A DNA stretch of 64,000 bases, taken from Fenollaria sporofastidiosus. GTDB lineage: Bacteria > Bacillota > Clostridia > Tissierellales > Peptoniphilaceae. The position numbers and the translations under genes were made by a program. Shown here in pieces: positions 24,705 to 34,349 of this stretch. The stretch's first letter is position 1, and each line of letters begins with the position of its first letter. The DNA lies in NCBI RefSeq assembly GCF_943169635.2, contig NZ_OW968186.1:1488001-1552000 (forward strand), written 5' to 3'. Under the pieces are notes generated by a model, which had not been told where the DNA came from, ran no database searches, and worked only from the letters and a program-made list of their open reading frames with translations.

Positions 24705-25636
24705 AATCTTTCTCCTAACCTTTCTCCTACTTCTATCTTATTTCCTCTTATATAATCAGCTACCTTCATCCTCTTTTTGTTAGGCATTTGCACCTCACTT
24801 ATGATTATGGCAGAGTCCTTACACTTAACCTTTATACCATCATTATTAACAGCTAATATAGTACCTTCTTTAGCGTCACTACTGTCTTTAGTCACGAAAG
24901 ATGTGAATATCTTCATATTCTCTCCCTTATAAGTAGTAAAGGCAACTGGCCATGGCTGCATAGATCTAACTATGTGCTCGGTTTTAGATGCGCTTTCAGT
25001 AAAATCAATAAAAGCATCTTCCTTCTTAATCATCCTAACATATGAGCTCTTAGTGTCATCTTGGGGAGTTCCCTCATCAAGATCATTAAGATTGTTTAAA
25101 TACTCAGTTATCATCTGAGCACCTAAGTTTGATAGTTTCATAGTTAATGTCTCTGCTGTGTCGTCATCTGATATAGGAAGCTCTCTCATCATAAGAATGT
25201 TTCCTGTATCAAGTCCCTTCGCCATCTTCATAAGTGTGATACCTGTTATTTTATCTTCATTAATGATAGCTGCTTGCACTGGTGCCGCACCTCTGTACTT
25301 TGGCAAAAGCGATGCATGTATGTTTATCGAGTGATACTTTTTCATGTAGAGTATTTCTTCTTTTATTATCTGACCATATGAAGCTACAACTATGACATCA
25401 GCATCTGTATCCTTGATTTTCGCTATGGACTCAGGGCTGTTTACATCTTCTGGCTGAAAGACTTCTATATCGTTATCAAGTGCATATGTCTTTAGCTCTG
25501 AATAAGTGACTTGCATCTTTCTACCACGTCTTCTGTCTGGCTGAGTAATAAGCATAGTTATGTCAAAGCCATTATCCTTCAAAGCCTTTAGAGGCGCCAG
25601 ACTAAATAGCGGCGTTCCCATGTAAATGACTTTCAT
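24698..25636 (-). CDS. fmt: Methionyl-tRNA formyltransferase
   Basis: Formylates Met-tRNA(fMet) with 10-formyl-tetrahydrofolate, needed for normal initiation. 312 residues with MGTPLFSL at the start, SLLPKYRGAAPVQAAI near residue 110, GITLMKMAKGLDTG near 130, and a C-terminal OB-type tRNA-binding domain. Overlaps def by one base; Def removes the formyl group that Fmt adds. Confidence 0.97.
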   Translation of the reverse strand: MKVIYMGTPLFSLAPLKALKDNGFDITMLITQPDRRRGRKMQVTYSELKTYALDNDIEVFQPEDVNSPESIAKIKDTDADVIVVASYGQIIKEEILYMKKYHSINIHASLLPKYRGAAPVQAAIINEDKITGITLMKMAKGLDTGNILMMRELPISDDDTAETLTMKLSNLGAQMITEYLNNLNDLDEGTPQDDTKSSYVRMIKKEDAFIDFTESASKTEHIVRSMQPWPVAFTTYKGENMKIFTSFVTKDSSDAKEGTILAVNNDGIKVKCKDSAIIISEVQMPNKKRMKVADYIRGNKIEVGERLGERLC

Positions 25637-26139
25637 TATTTTGCCTCTGCCATCTTGTGTTCTTTATCTAATTTTGCCTTTAGTTCATCGTTTGTATACA
25701 TCTTCTTAGCCTTGTCAGTGTATAAAACTCCCTTCAAATGATCTGTCTCGTGACATATAACCCTTGTCAAGAAGCCTTCTGTTTCAAGCTCGTGCTCCTT
25801 ACCTTCAAGGTCTTGGTACTTAAGCTTAAGCTTTTCTGGTCTTTCTACAACTCCTGAGTAGCCCGGAACCGATAGACAGCCTTCGTAATCATCGCAGCTA
25901 CCTTCTGTTTCAAGTATTTCTGGATTTACAAAGACCATAGGTCCTTCGCCTATATCTATAACTATCATTTGCTTAAGTATACCAACTTGCACAGCAGCAA
26001 GACCAACACCTTCTGCTTGGTCCATAGTCTCTATCATGTCATCTGCTAGCTCTTTAAGTCTATCATCAAAAACTTTAACTAGCTTGGATTGTTTTCTAAG
26101 TATTTCATCTTCATCGTGTCTAATATTTCTAATTGCCAT
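25636..26139 (-). CDS. def: Peptide deformylase
   Basis: Metalloenzyme removing the N-formyl group from nascent proteins. The 167-residue protein has all three motifs: GVGLAAVQVG near residue 43, EGCLSVPGY near 87 (metal-ligand Cys) and HETDHLKG near 130 (His ligands and catalytic Glu). Downstream of priA with 9 bases between, in the classic priA-def-fmt-rsmB cluster. Confidence 0.97.
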   Translation of the reverse strand: MAIRNIRHDEDEILRKQSKLVKVFDDRLKELADDMIETMDQAEGVGLAAVQVGILKQMIVIDIGEGPMVFVNPEILETEGSCDDYEGCLSVPGYSGVVERPEKLKLKYQDLEGKEHELETEGFLTRVICHETDHLKGVLYTDKAKKMYTNDELKAKLDKEHKMAEAK

Positions 26140-26148
26140 CTTTACCTC

Positions 26149-28503
26149 CTATAAAAAATTTCTTGGATTTATATAAATGTTATAATTTACTTTTTTGTTC
26201 TTTGCAAACTTGCTTCTATATAAAATGAAGCGTATATAGTCTTTGATCTCTTTCGAGTATGTGTTTGTGTACTTAAGTATGATTTGATATCTATAGCTTG
26301 CGTTGATTCTCTCAATCGCGCACTGCATTAGCTTTGATATCTCGCACCTAATCTCATTCTTAGTTAAGTATCTTTCAATATCGCTTCTTAGGTACTCCAT
26401 CTCTCTTTGAACAATATTTTTGTCTAAGCTCGTTCCAACGATGTATATCATGTTAATGAATGGTGGATACAAAAACTCTTTTCTAAGTGCAATTTCATTC
26501 TTATAAAATGCTTCATAGCTTCCCTTCATTGCATAGCCAATAGTCTCATTATCTTTTGAGTAGCTTTGCAGAAGCACTCTACCTTTCTCATCACGACCTG
26601 CTCTACCTGCAACTTGAGTAATCAGGTTATATGTGTCTTCATTTGCACAGTAGCTAGGGAAGTTTAAATTTGCGTCTACTGATACTATAATCGCTGCATC
26701 AACGTTCTTAAAGTCGAGACCCTTACTAATCATCTGAGTGCCTATAAGTATATCGACATCGCCTGCATTCATTTTTTTGTATAAGTTAATGTAGTCGTCT
26801 TCTGTTTTGATTGTATCACTATCTGCTCTTAATATCTTCGCATCTGGGAAAGTCTTTCTAAGCATCTCTTCAACTTTTTCTATGCCGTAGCCGGCAAAGC
26901 TCAAGTTCCGAGCACCGCAGCTTGGGCATGTCTTCGGTATGCTTTTTACAAGACCACAGTAGTGACACTTAAGTTTATTTATGCCCTTATGATATGTCAT
27001 ACTCACATCACAGTTGTCACAAGTAATCGTATAGCCGCAGCTCTTGCAAAAGATTTCCTTGTTGTAGCCTCGTCTGTTCAAAAAGACGATGCTTTGCTTC
27101 TTCGCCTTAAGGTTCTCATCGATGACTTCATAAAATCTGGATGAAATCTGACTAATGTTGCCCCTTTGCACTTCATCTATCATATCAACAAGCTCTATCT
27201 CAGCTTCCCTTTGTCCCTTTGCTTTTTTATCAAGCTCTAAGAGTTCATATATGCCGTGCTTTGCATTATAGTATGACGATACAGATGGTGTTGCACTCGC
27301 TAGTAGTAGCGTCGCTTTTTCATCCATGCTTCTATAGTATGCCACCTCATCTGTTTGATACTTAGGATTCATATCTGAGATGTAACTTTGATCGTGCTCT
27401 TCGTCTATGATTATAAGACCTAAGTTTTTGCACGGGGCAAATATTGCTGACCTTGCACCTATAACTATAGTAGGCGAAGAGGCCTTTATATCGTTATACT
27501 CATCAAAGCGTTCAGCTATGCTTAGCTTTGAGTGAAGCACGTGAACCTTTCTTTGAAAACGTCCTATAAAGCGTCTAATAGTTTGTGGTGTAAGGCTTAT
27601 TTCGGGCACTAGTACTATAGCATCTTTACCCATTTGTATGCATTTTTCAACAAGGTGTAGGTAAATTTCTGTCTTACCGGAGCCTGTTACCCCTCTTAGT
27701 AAAAACTTCTCTCCTAAATTATTATCAAGAGAGTACTCCATCCTCTTATAAACCTTTTCTTGTTCTTTGTTAAGTTTTATCTTCTCATAAGAATCTACAT
27801 CGTAGCCTCTCTTTCTTGACTCTTGCACATAGTCTTCTCTTAGGAAGCCATTCTTCACAAGAGTTTTTATAGGCGAAGACGATATATTAAGAGCGCTTAT
27901 AATGTTTTTCTCTGTTGCACTTCCGCCGTTGTCCCTTAGATAATCGAGAACAGCTTTTTGCTTTGTGCTAAGCTTCTCATCATATCTTACAAGGCTGATA
28001 TACTTTTCAAAGTGCTCCTTAACTTTTTGCTTTATCTTGTACTTCTCTACAAGCACTCCTTCATTAATGAGAGCTTTGATATCATTTTCGCTAATCATAT
28101 CAAGCAAGGCATCCTTTGTGTACGCCTTGTCCTTTATTAGGCCATGCACATCAGCATTTGCATAATATAGTAAGTCAAGCTCCTTTATACCTCCAGGTGG
28201 AAAGACAAGTCTAAGTGCATCGTTGTATGTTGAGATGTATCTATTTCTAAGCCAATGTGCAAGATCAATCATCTTCTTATCTATGATGGCCTTGTCATCC
28301 AATACTTTAATTATGGACTTAATCTTTGCTTCATCGATATCAATTTCTTCACATGTATTTAAAACCACAGCAATGCTAGGCTTGTTTGACCTACCAAATG
28401 GAACTAAGACTCTAGTACCTATCTCGATCTCTTCATCAGTTTTATATGTGAAGACTCTATCTAAGACTCTTGATTTTGTATCAATAACAACTTGTACGAA
28501 CAT
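26149..28503 (-). CDS. priA: Primosomal protein N' (replication restart helicase PriA)
   Basis: 3'-5' helicase that reloads the replisome at stalled forks. 784 residues: N-terminal 3'-DNA-binding domain (VDTKSRVLDRVFTY), winged helix, Walker A GVTGSGKTE near 265, DEEHD near 353, and between the helicase lobes eight cysteines binding two zinc ions (CKSCGYTITCDNC, CHYC, CPSC). Overlaps coaBC by one base. Length is normal for Firmicutes. Confidence 0.97.
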   Translation of the reverse strand: MFVQVVIDTKSRVLDRVFTYKTDEEIEIGTRVLVPFGRSNKPSIAVVLNTCEEIDIDEAKIKSIIKVLDDKAIIDKKMIDLAHWLRNRYISTYNDALRLVFPPGGIKELDLLYYANADVHGLIKDKAYTKDALLDMISENDIKALINEGVLVEKYKIKQKVKEHFEKYISLVRYDEKLSTKQKAVLDYLRDNGGSATEKNIISALNISSSPIKTLVKNGFLREDYVQESRKRGYDVDSYEKIKLNKEQEKVYKRMEYSLDNNLGEKFLLRGVTGSGKTEIYLHLVEKCIQMGKDAIVLVPEISLTPQTIRRFIGRFQRKVHVLHSKLSIAERFDEYNDIKASSPTIVIGARSAIFAPCKNLGLIIIDEEHDQSYISDMNPKYQTDEVAYYRSMDEKATLLLASATPSVSSYYNAKHGIYELLELDKKAKGQREAEIELVDMIDEVQRGNISQISSRFYEVIDENLKAKKQSIVFLNRRGYNKEIFCKSCGYTITCDNCDVSMTYHKGINKLKCHYCGLVKSIPKTCPSCGARNLSFAGYGIEKVEEMLRKTFPDAKILRADSDTIKTEDDYINLYKKMNAGDVDILIGTQMISKGLDFKNVDAAIIVSVDANLNFPSYCANEDTYNLITQVAGRAGRDEKGRVLLQSYSKDNETIGYAMKGSYEAFYKNEIALRKEFLYPPFINMIYIVGTSLDKNIVQREMEYLRSDIERYLTKNEIRCEISKLMQCAIERINASYRYQIILKYTNTYSKEIKDYIRFILYRSKFAKNKKVNYNIYINPRNFL

Positions 28504-29696
28504 TAAATTTTCTTTCTATCTTTTAAAAGTACAGCAAGGTTGTCAAGTATGATATCTGCAAGCTCGCTCTTCTTCATAAGGTCGAATGATGTAGCGTTCT
28601 TCTTATCATATACAAAGCTTACTTTGTTCTCGTCACTTTTAAAACCTGAGCCCTTAAGCGTGATGTCGTTAGCGACTATCATGTCAGCACCTTTGGATAA
28701 TAATTTTTTCTTCGCATTCTCAATAACGTTTTGAGACTCCGCCGCAAAACCTATGATGACCTTATCATCTTTCTTATCCTTAAGTGACTTTATGATGTCA
28801 TCAGTCTTTTTTATCTTTATATCATGAACTTCGCTTGCTTCTTTTTTAATCTTCTCTGTGCTATATTCTGCTGGAGTGAAATCAGCTGGTGCTGCAGCCA
28901 TTATTAAAGCATCGGCTGAAGCAAACTCTTTATTCACTGCTTCATACATATCCTTTGATGAAACGACGTTAACTATATTGAATGGATCTTTTATATCAAG
29001 ATCGTTCGGTCCAATGATTAGAGTAACATCTGCACCTCTATTGTATGCCTTAAGAGCTATTTGGTAGCCCATCTTGCCAGTAGAGCGGTTTGAGATGTAC
29101 CTAACAGGGTCTATCGCTTCAACAGTATGACCTGCTGTTACAAGTATCTTATACTTCTTAAGATCCTTCTTCGATAAGATATAATCAATACGGTCTATAA
29201 TCCTGTCTGCATGAGGCATCTTGCCCTTGCCTATGTCACCGCAGGCAAGCATACCATAGTCCGCTTCTAATATGTCAATGCCCCTTTTCTTAAGTGTCTC
29301 AATGTTATCTTGTGTTGCTTCATTCTCAAGCATATTAGTATTCATTGCAGGAACTACAAGCTTCTTTGCTTTGCTAGCTAAGAAAGCAAGCGTAAGCATA
29401 TTGTCACAGATGCCACTTGCAAGCTTTGCTATGGTGTTCGCAGTTGCAGGCGCTACAACAAAGATGTCTGCCCACTTAGCTATGTCTATATGCATAGGCT
29501 TAGCTTCATCATTAAAGACGTCTACATATACTTCGTTCTTTGAGAGTATCTTAAAGGTTTCGCATCCTACAAATTGAAGGGCATCCTTAGTCATAATAAC
29601 TCTTACATTGTGCACCTTCGATAGCTTAGATACAAGGTCTGCTGCTTTGTATGCTGCAATACCTCCACTAACGCCAACTACAATGTTCTTTTTCAT
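28503..29696 (-). CDS. coaBC: Bifunctional phosphopantothenoylcysteine decarboxylase / phosphopantothenate-cysteine ligase
   Basis: Catalyses two consecutive steps of CoA synthesis. The 397-residue fusion has an N-terminal flavin-dependent decarboxylase (GVSGGIAAYKA, then PAMNTNMLEN with its asparagine in the substrate-recognition clamp) and a C-terminal ligase beginning near residue 185 (ILVTAGHTVEAIDPVRYISN, with SNRSTGKMG). Together with CoaD at 11 kb it gives three of the five CoA steps. Lies between rpoZ and priA as in most Firmicutes. Confidence 0.97.
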   Translation of the reverse strand: MKKNIVVGVSGGIAAYKAADLVSKLSKVHNVRVIMTKDALQFVGCETFKILSKNEVYVDVFNDEAKPMHIDIAKWADIFVVAPATANTIAKLASGICDNMLTLAFLASKAKKLVVPAMNTNMLENEATQDNIETLKKRGIDILEADYGMLACGDIGKGKMPHADRIIDRIDYILSKKDLKKYKILVTAGHTVEAIDPVRYISNRSTGKMGYQIALKAYNRGADVTLIIGPNDLDIKDPFNIVNVVSSKDMYEAVNKEFASADALIMAAAPADFTPAEYSTEKIKKEASEVHDIKIKKTDDIIKSLKDKKDDKVIIGFAAESQNVIENAKKKLLSKGADMIVANDITLKGSGFKSDENKVSFVYDKKNATSFDLMKKSELADIILDNLAVLLKDRKKI

Positions 29697-29697
29697 C

Positions 29698-29883
29698 TTA
29701 AATTTCGTATTCTATCTTGTCTTCAAGGTATTCATCCATAGCGATGGATACAGGGTTGTGTGACTCTGTGTCAACCTTTGCTTCTGCTCCATCAACTATT
29801 TGCCTAGCTCTCTTTGAAAGAATCATTACTAAGGCATATCTTGACATTGTTTCTAAATCTTCTTTATTTTTAATATAAATCAT
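29698..29883 (-). CDS. rpoZ: RNA polymerase omega subunit
   Basis: 61-residue subunit that supports assembly and stability of RNA polymerase by holding the beta-prime subunit. The core motif SRYALVMILSKRARQIVDGA is typical, and the C-terminal NPVSIAMDEYLEDKI matches Firmicutes omega. It overlaps the gmk stop by four bases (ATGA) and precedes coaBC by one base. Confidence 0.95.
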   Translation of the reverse strand: MIYIKNKEDLETMSRYALVMILSKRARQIVDGAEAKVDTESHNPVSIAMDEYLEDKIEYEI

Positions 29884-30491
29884 TTGTTTTCCCCCAATAC
29901 TTTATCTTTTATATATTTGAATCTCTTCGCTCTATGTTTTTCCGCTTTGATGATGGACTCTATATCTCTAACTGCGTCCTCTAAGTAATCATTAACGACG
30001 AAGAAGTCATATTCCTCAACGAAGCTTATCTCTTTAAAGCCGTTTGCAATTCTGATCTCTAAGTCCTTTTCGCTCTCTGTTCCTCGTCCGACCAGTCTTC
30101 TTTTTAACTCTTCCATCGATGGTGGTATCAAGAAGATAAAGACAACTTCCTTCATCTTTTGCTTGATTTGCAAAGCACCTTGCACGTCTATCTCAAGAAG
30201 CACTATCTCTCCTTCTTCTATCCTCTTAGTGACGAAGTCTTTTGGAGTGCCATAGTAGTGTCCATGAACGCTTGCGTATTCCAAAAACTCATCGTTCTTT
30301 GCTCTTTTGAGAAACTCTTCTTCACTTAGGAAGAAATAGTTTTTGCCGTCCACTTCGCCTGGACGAGCCTGTCTTGTTGTTGCTGAGACTGAGAAGACTA
30401 TGTCGTCGTTTCTTCTAAAAAGCTCATCAGCAACAGTGCCCTTGCCGCAACCCGACGGTCCAGATAGCACTATCAAAAAGCCTCTTTTCAT
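29880..30491 (-). CDS. gmk: Guanylate kinase
   Basis: Phosphorylates GMP to GDP. The 203-residue protein has P-loop GPSGCGKGTV near residue 10, VSATTRQARPGEVDGKNYFF with GMP-binding residues near 36, and the lid segment RLVGRGTESEKD near 130. Start directly follows the remA stop. The yicC-remA-gmk-rpoZ order is conserved. Confidence 0.97.
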   Translation of the reverse strand: MKRGFLIVLSGPSGCGKGTVADELFRRNDDIVFSVSATTRQARPGEVDGKNYFFLSEEEFLKRAKNDEFLEYASVHGHYYGTPKDFVTKRIEEGEIVLLEIDVQGALQIKQKMKEVVFIFLIPPSMEELKRRLVGRGTESEKDLEIRIANGFKEISFVEEYDFFVVNDYLEDAVRDIESIIKAEKHRAKRFKYIKDKVLGENK

Positions 30492-30731
30492 CTAATTACC
30501 TCCGTTCAATCTTTCACTAATAGTTGAAGTAGCAAGTGTCGATAATACTATGGACTCGTTATCCATAATGATAACGCTCCTTGTTTTCTTACCGCATGTT
30601 GCATCTATGAGTCTAATAGTATCTCTGTTTTCCATGATAAGTCTCTTTATAGGTGCTGACTCCGGTCCTACAACAGCTATGACTCTATGTTTATTGATTA
30701 AGTTCCCAAATCCAACGTTAATGTATTCCAT
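30492..30731 (-). CDS. remA: RemA-family regulator (DUF370)
   Basis: 79-residue member of the RemA/YlzA family, small ring-forming DNA-binding proteins that in Bacillus subtilis activate biofilm matrix and osmoprotection genes. The opening MEYINVGFGNLINKHRVIAV and the conserved RDTIRLIDATCGKKTRSVII segment are typical. In this group the target genes are not known. Located between yicC and gmk as usual. Confidence 0.93.
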   Translation of the reverse strand: MEYINVGFGNLINKHRVIAVVGPESAPIKRLIMENRDTIRLIDATCGKKTRSVIIMDNESIVLSTLATSTISERLNGGN

Positions 30732-30738
30732 AATTCAC

Positions 30739-31620
30739 CTACTCTATGTTTTGTATTTGTTCTCTAATCTTTTCGATTAGGTTCTTTTGCTCAACACCTA
30801 TCTTAGATATCTCGATGTTATTAGTCTTGCTAAGTATAGTGTTGGACTCTCTGTTCATCTCTTGTATTAAGAAGTCCATCTTCTTACCTATGGCTTCGTC
30901 TGAGTTAAGCATGGCTTTGAATTGAGATATGTGGCTATACATCCTAACTATCTCTTCATCTATAGCATACTTGTCAAGTAATAGTGCAAGTTCAAACTCT
31001 AGTCTCTTCTCGTCAATTATGCTCTTGTCATCAATAAGCGCATCGTACTTCTTTAAGAAGTTTTCTTTATATTGATCCGAGTAAGATATATATAGCTCCT
31101 TAATCTTGTCAACGTTCTTCTCTATTGAATTAAGATTTTCTAGTATATCACGCTTAAGGTTTTCTCCCTCTCTAATTCTCATATCATCAAAGTTGTCAAG
31201 CGCCTTCTCAAGTGTCTCAAGCAGTATATCAAGAAACTCATCGCTCTCGTAGTTATTCTTAACAATGCTTAAGACTTCTTGCTGACTTATGATGTCTTCA
31301 AGTTTAATCTCGTCATCAAGACCAAGCTCTTCCTTGATAGTCCTTAGAGCCTTCATATACTTTCTTAAGAAAACTAAATCCACTTCAACATCATTAGGGT
31401 CGTCCTCTAAGAATACAACTGTTAGGAAGCAATCTATCTTTGCTCTCGATATTCTCTTTTTAATTGCAAACCTTATTTTGTCCTCGTACTCGATAAGCGA
31501 GCGTGGACTCCTTAAGTTTAAATCAAAGTATCTGTTATTAACAGACTTAAGTTCAAATTTTATCTTATACTTCTCACATATATATTCGCTTGAACCATAT
31601 GAGGTCATACTCTTTAACAT
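30739..31620 (-). CDS. yicC: YicC family endoribonuclease/stress protein
   Basis: 293 residues, starting MLKSMTSYGSSEYI (family: MTxxG) with an N-terminal YicC-like domain including LKSVNNRYFDLNLRSPR, and a C-terminal DUF1732 domain with EMNRESNTILSKTNN. Family members have been described as endoribonucleases. ATG 31618-31620 with GGAGTGA upstream is chosen over the longer frame opening at 31692, which would add an unusual 24-residue extension. First gene of the leftward run to thiN; TATAAT on the minus strand at 31642-31647 is a likely -10 with no clear -35. Confidence 0.92.
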   Translation of the reverse strand: MLKSMTSYGSSEYICEKYKIKFELKSVNNRYFDLNLRSPRSLIEYEDKIRFAIKKRISRAKIDCFLTVVFLEDDPNDVEVDLVFLRKYMKALRTIKEELGLDDEIKLEDIISQQEVLSIVKNNYESDEFLDILLETLEKALDNFDDMRIREGENLKRDILENLNSIEKNVDKIKELYISYSDQYKENFLKKYDALIDDKSIIDEKRLEFELALLLDKYAIDEEIVRMYSHISQFKAMLNSDEAIGKKMDFLIQEMNRESNTILSKTNNIEISKIGVEQKNLIEKIREQIQNIE

Positions 31621-31738
31621 AGTCTCACTCCTTATGCATACATTATACCATCTATTAATAAAAATATATATAGAATATGACAAATTCTTCATATTTATAA
31701 TCTTTATCTTTGATATAATAGATGCAAGGAGTGATTAG

Positions 31739-33451
31739 ATGTCATTTGATGGAATTGTAACTAGAGCCTTGACTGATGAGTTCAACACTAAGTACATCGG
31801 TGCAAGGGTCGATAAGATATATCAAACTGAAAAAGATGAAATAATGATTAATATGAGGAGCAAAGATGGTGCTTTCAAAGTGCTAATTAGCGCATCGAGT
31901 AATAACCCGCGCTTCTATGTAAGTAAGGTCACTAAAGAGAACCCAAGCGAAGCACCTTTATTCTCTATGATACTTAGAAAGAACCTATCTGGTTCAAAAC
32001 TACTTCGTGTTGAGCAGTTCGGCTTCGATAGAGCTGTAAGCTTTATCTTCAAAGGCTACAATGATTTTCATGAAGAAGCTCTCTACTACCTCGTTGTTGA
32101 GATCATGGGTAAGTACTCGAACATCATACTATTAAACGAAGACCACAAGATCATCGATGCTATAAAGAGGGTCTCTACCCTTATGTCTAGAGAGCGTGAG
32201 ATAGAACCTTCTCTTATATATGAAAGGCCGCCTGTCTTTGATAGACTATCGCCAATGGATGTGGATGAAGATTTGCTTAAAGATATGATAAGTAAGAAGC
32301 TTGACGAAGAGGTAAAAGACTTTTTAATGAAGTCCTTTCTTGGACTAAGTACCGAGATAGTAAATAAGATACTCTTCGATGCAGCTCTAGATGAGAGCTA
32401 CCTACTTAAGAACTTAGATGATAAAGCCATAGATAAACTAGCAAAGGCTTTCACCAATACCTTTGACAAACTAAGTGCAAATGATTACAGCTTCAATATA
32501 TATAAGCTTAGTGAAAGAAAGAGCGTCTACAACGCCATCTGTCTAGATCAATACGCCTCGGTTGATAAAGAAAGCTTTGATAGTATAAGCGAGCTTCTCG
32601 ATAAGTATTACTATGAAAAGGATCAAAAGGACAGAATAACTCAGCGCTCACAAAATATGAGGCACACTATAAGCGCTAATCTTAAGAGAGCAAAAAATAA
32701 ATTGCAAAAGCAAAAAGAAGAGATGCTTGAGAGTGCAAACAGAGAAGCATACAAGGTATACGCTGACCTCATCTCTTCAAACATACACAAGATTACTAAA
32801 GGCCTTAAAGAGATTACTCTTGAGAACTTCTACGACAATATGAATGAGCTAGTAGTGCCACTTGATCAAAAGTTATCCAGTGTGCAAAACGCACAAAGGT
32901 ACTACAAGAGATATCAAAAAATGAAGCAAAGAGAAATAGTCTTAGAGAAGCAAATCGAAAACACTGAAGATGAGATTAAGTATCTTGAGCTTGTAACAGA
33001 TGCGATAGAGAGGACTGAGGATGTAAAGAACCTTGATGAGATATACTTTGAGCTTGTTAAGAATGGCTACATCAAAAAAGATAAGAAGATTAAAAATAAG
33101 CCAAAAAAAATCGCCATACATTCGATTGATTATGACGATACTAGTAAAGTGTACTATGGCAAGAACAACTTGCAAAACGAATACATCACCTTCAAGGTCG
33201 CTGACAAAAATGATGTATGGATGCACGTCAAGGGCTTCCCTGGCTCGCACGTCGTAATCAAGTGTGACGGCTACCCTAGTGATGATCTATTAGTCTTCGC
33301 AGCAAAAATTGCCGCAAAAAATTCAAAAGCCAAAGACTCTAACAAGGTTGATGTTGACTTCACAACGAGGAAGAATGTTAAGAAACACCCTAGTGGTAAG
33401 ACAGGCCTCGTTAACTATGTGAACTTCAAAACCATCACTGTAGATCTTTAG
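31739..33451 (+). CDS. rqcH: Ribosome quality control protein RqcH (NEMF/NFACT family)
   Basis: Binds obstructed 50S subunits with peptidyl-tRNA and recruits Ala-tRNA to add C-terminal alanine tails, marking stalled products for degradation. 570 residues: NFACT-N (MSFDGIVTRALTDEFN, ISASSNNPRFYVS), HhH region, a long coiled coil from about 295 to 430 (NLKRAKNKLQKQKEEMLESA) and NFACT-R with DVWMHVKGFPGSHVVI near 492. Earlier annotated as fibronectin-binding protein. AAGGAGTG precedes ATG 31739; -10 TATAAT at 31714-31719. Its last 17 bases overlap the converging rluD gene. RluD-like and YlmH-type S4 proteins nearby are also ribosome-related. Confidence 0.95.
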   Translation: MSFDGIVTRALTDEFNTKYIGARVDKIYQTEKDEIMINMRSKDGAFKVLISASSNNPRFYVSKVTKENPSEAPLFSMILRKNLSGSKLLRVEQFGFDRAVSFIFKGYNDFHEEALYYLVVEIMGKYSNIILLNEDHKIIDAIKRVSTLMSREREIEPSLIYERPPVFDRLSPMDVDEDLLKDMISKKLDEEVKDFLMKSFLGLSTEIVNKILFDAALDESYLLKNLDDKAIDKLAKAFTNTFDKLSANDYSFNIYKLSERKSVYNAICLDQYASVDKESFDSISELLDKYYYEKDQKDRITQRSQNMRHTISANLKRAKNKLQKQKEEMLESANREAYKVYADLISSNIHKITKGLKEITLENFYDNMNELVVPLDQKLSSVQNAQRYYKRYQKMKQREIVLEKQIENTEDEIKYLELVTDAIERTEDVKNLDEIYFELVKNGYIKKDKKIKNKPKKIAIHSIDYDDTSKVYYGKNNLQNEYITFKVADKNDVWMHVKGFPGSHVVIKCDGYPSDDLLVFAAKIAAKNSKAKDSNKVDVDFTTRKNVKKHPSGKTGLVNYVNFKTITVDL

Positions 33452-34349
33452 CTTTATATAAATTCGTTTTGATGAGTGCCTCTTTAAAATATGCTGGCAC
33501 ATCACTCTCAACACTTATTAAATTGTTTGATATTGGATGGACGAAACTTACTTTTCTGCAATGTAAGATATGTCCGTCCATTTTTATTTTGCCACGGTAG
33601 CCATAAGTCTTGTCACCAAGCACGGGATGATTAAGGTATGAAAGGTGCACTCTGATCTGATGCGTTCTTCCTGTCTTGATAAGGACTCTTAAGTATGAGT
33701 ACTCATCATTTTGTTTAAGTAAATGGATTTCGGAGTGTGCCTCTTTGCCTTCATCAGATACGCACATCTTTATCTTCTTTATCGGGTCACGCATAATGCC
33801 CTTATCAACTACAGTCAACTCACCCTTAAATGTGCCCACGGCTATGGTGATGTACTCTTTGTATATCTCTCTTGACTTAAAGAGCTCCTTCATCTTTTCA
33901 TGCACTTCGTTGTTCTTTGCAATGATGATCAGGCCGCTCGTGTCCTTGTCAAGCCTGTGGACTATGCCTGGCCTTGTTTCGTCAATATCGCTTAGTGAAG
34001 CAAATCTATATAGCAAAAAATTTACTAAACTTATCTCGTCATCATTAGTCGGATGAACTATAAGTCCCCTCGGCTTATCAATTACAGCTATGTCATCATC
34101 CTCGTACAGAACTTTTATATCCATAGGGGTCTTTTCAAAGCGCCTCGACTCTTTCTCTATAAGTTCTATCTCGTCACCCGCATTTAACTTATAAGAAGCT
34201 TTCACAGACTCGCCATTAAGTTTTACATAGCCTTCTTCAATAAGCTTCTTATACAATGACCTCGTCTTAGAAGCATCATAGCTTGCCAAAAATGCATCTA
34301 GCCTTTGAGATGCATCAGAATCCATTACTTTAATTACTCTTCTTTGCAT
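33435..34349 (-). CDS. rluD: Large-subunit pseudouridine synthase, RluD family
   Basis: 304-residue RluA/RluD-type pseudouridine synthase: S4 RNA-binding domain (SQRLDAFLASYDASKTRS, about residues 10-70), catalytic HRLDKDTSGLIIIAKN (Asp) near 137, and GRTHQIRVHLSYLNHPVLGD near 226. Normal length. Its start overlaps the lspA end by 20 bases, the usual lspA-rluD coupling, and its end overlaps converging rqcH by 17 bases. The specific uridine target cannot be read from sequence. Confidence 0.94.
   Translation of the reverse strand: MQRRVIKVMDSDASQRLDAFLASYDASKTRSLYKKLIEEGYVKLNGESVKASYKLNAGDEIELIEKESRRFEKTPMDIKVLYEDDDIAVIDKPRGLIVHPTNDDEISLVNFLLYRFASLSDIDETRPGIVHRLDKDTSGLIIIAKNNEVHEKMKELFKSREIYKEYITIAVGTFKGELTVVDKGIMRDPIKKIKMCVSDEGKEAHSEIHLLKQNDEYSYLRVLIKTGRTHQIRVHLSYLNHPVLGDKTYGYRGKIKMDGHILHCRKVSFVHPISNNLISVESDVPAYFKEALIKTNLYKAKDLQ

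Noticed and set aside
30739..31692. 24-residue N-terminal extension of YicC
   Set aside because: The extension covers the promoter -10 and the ribosome-binding site of the normal ATG at 31618-31620.
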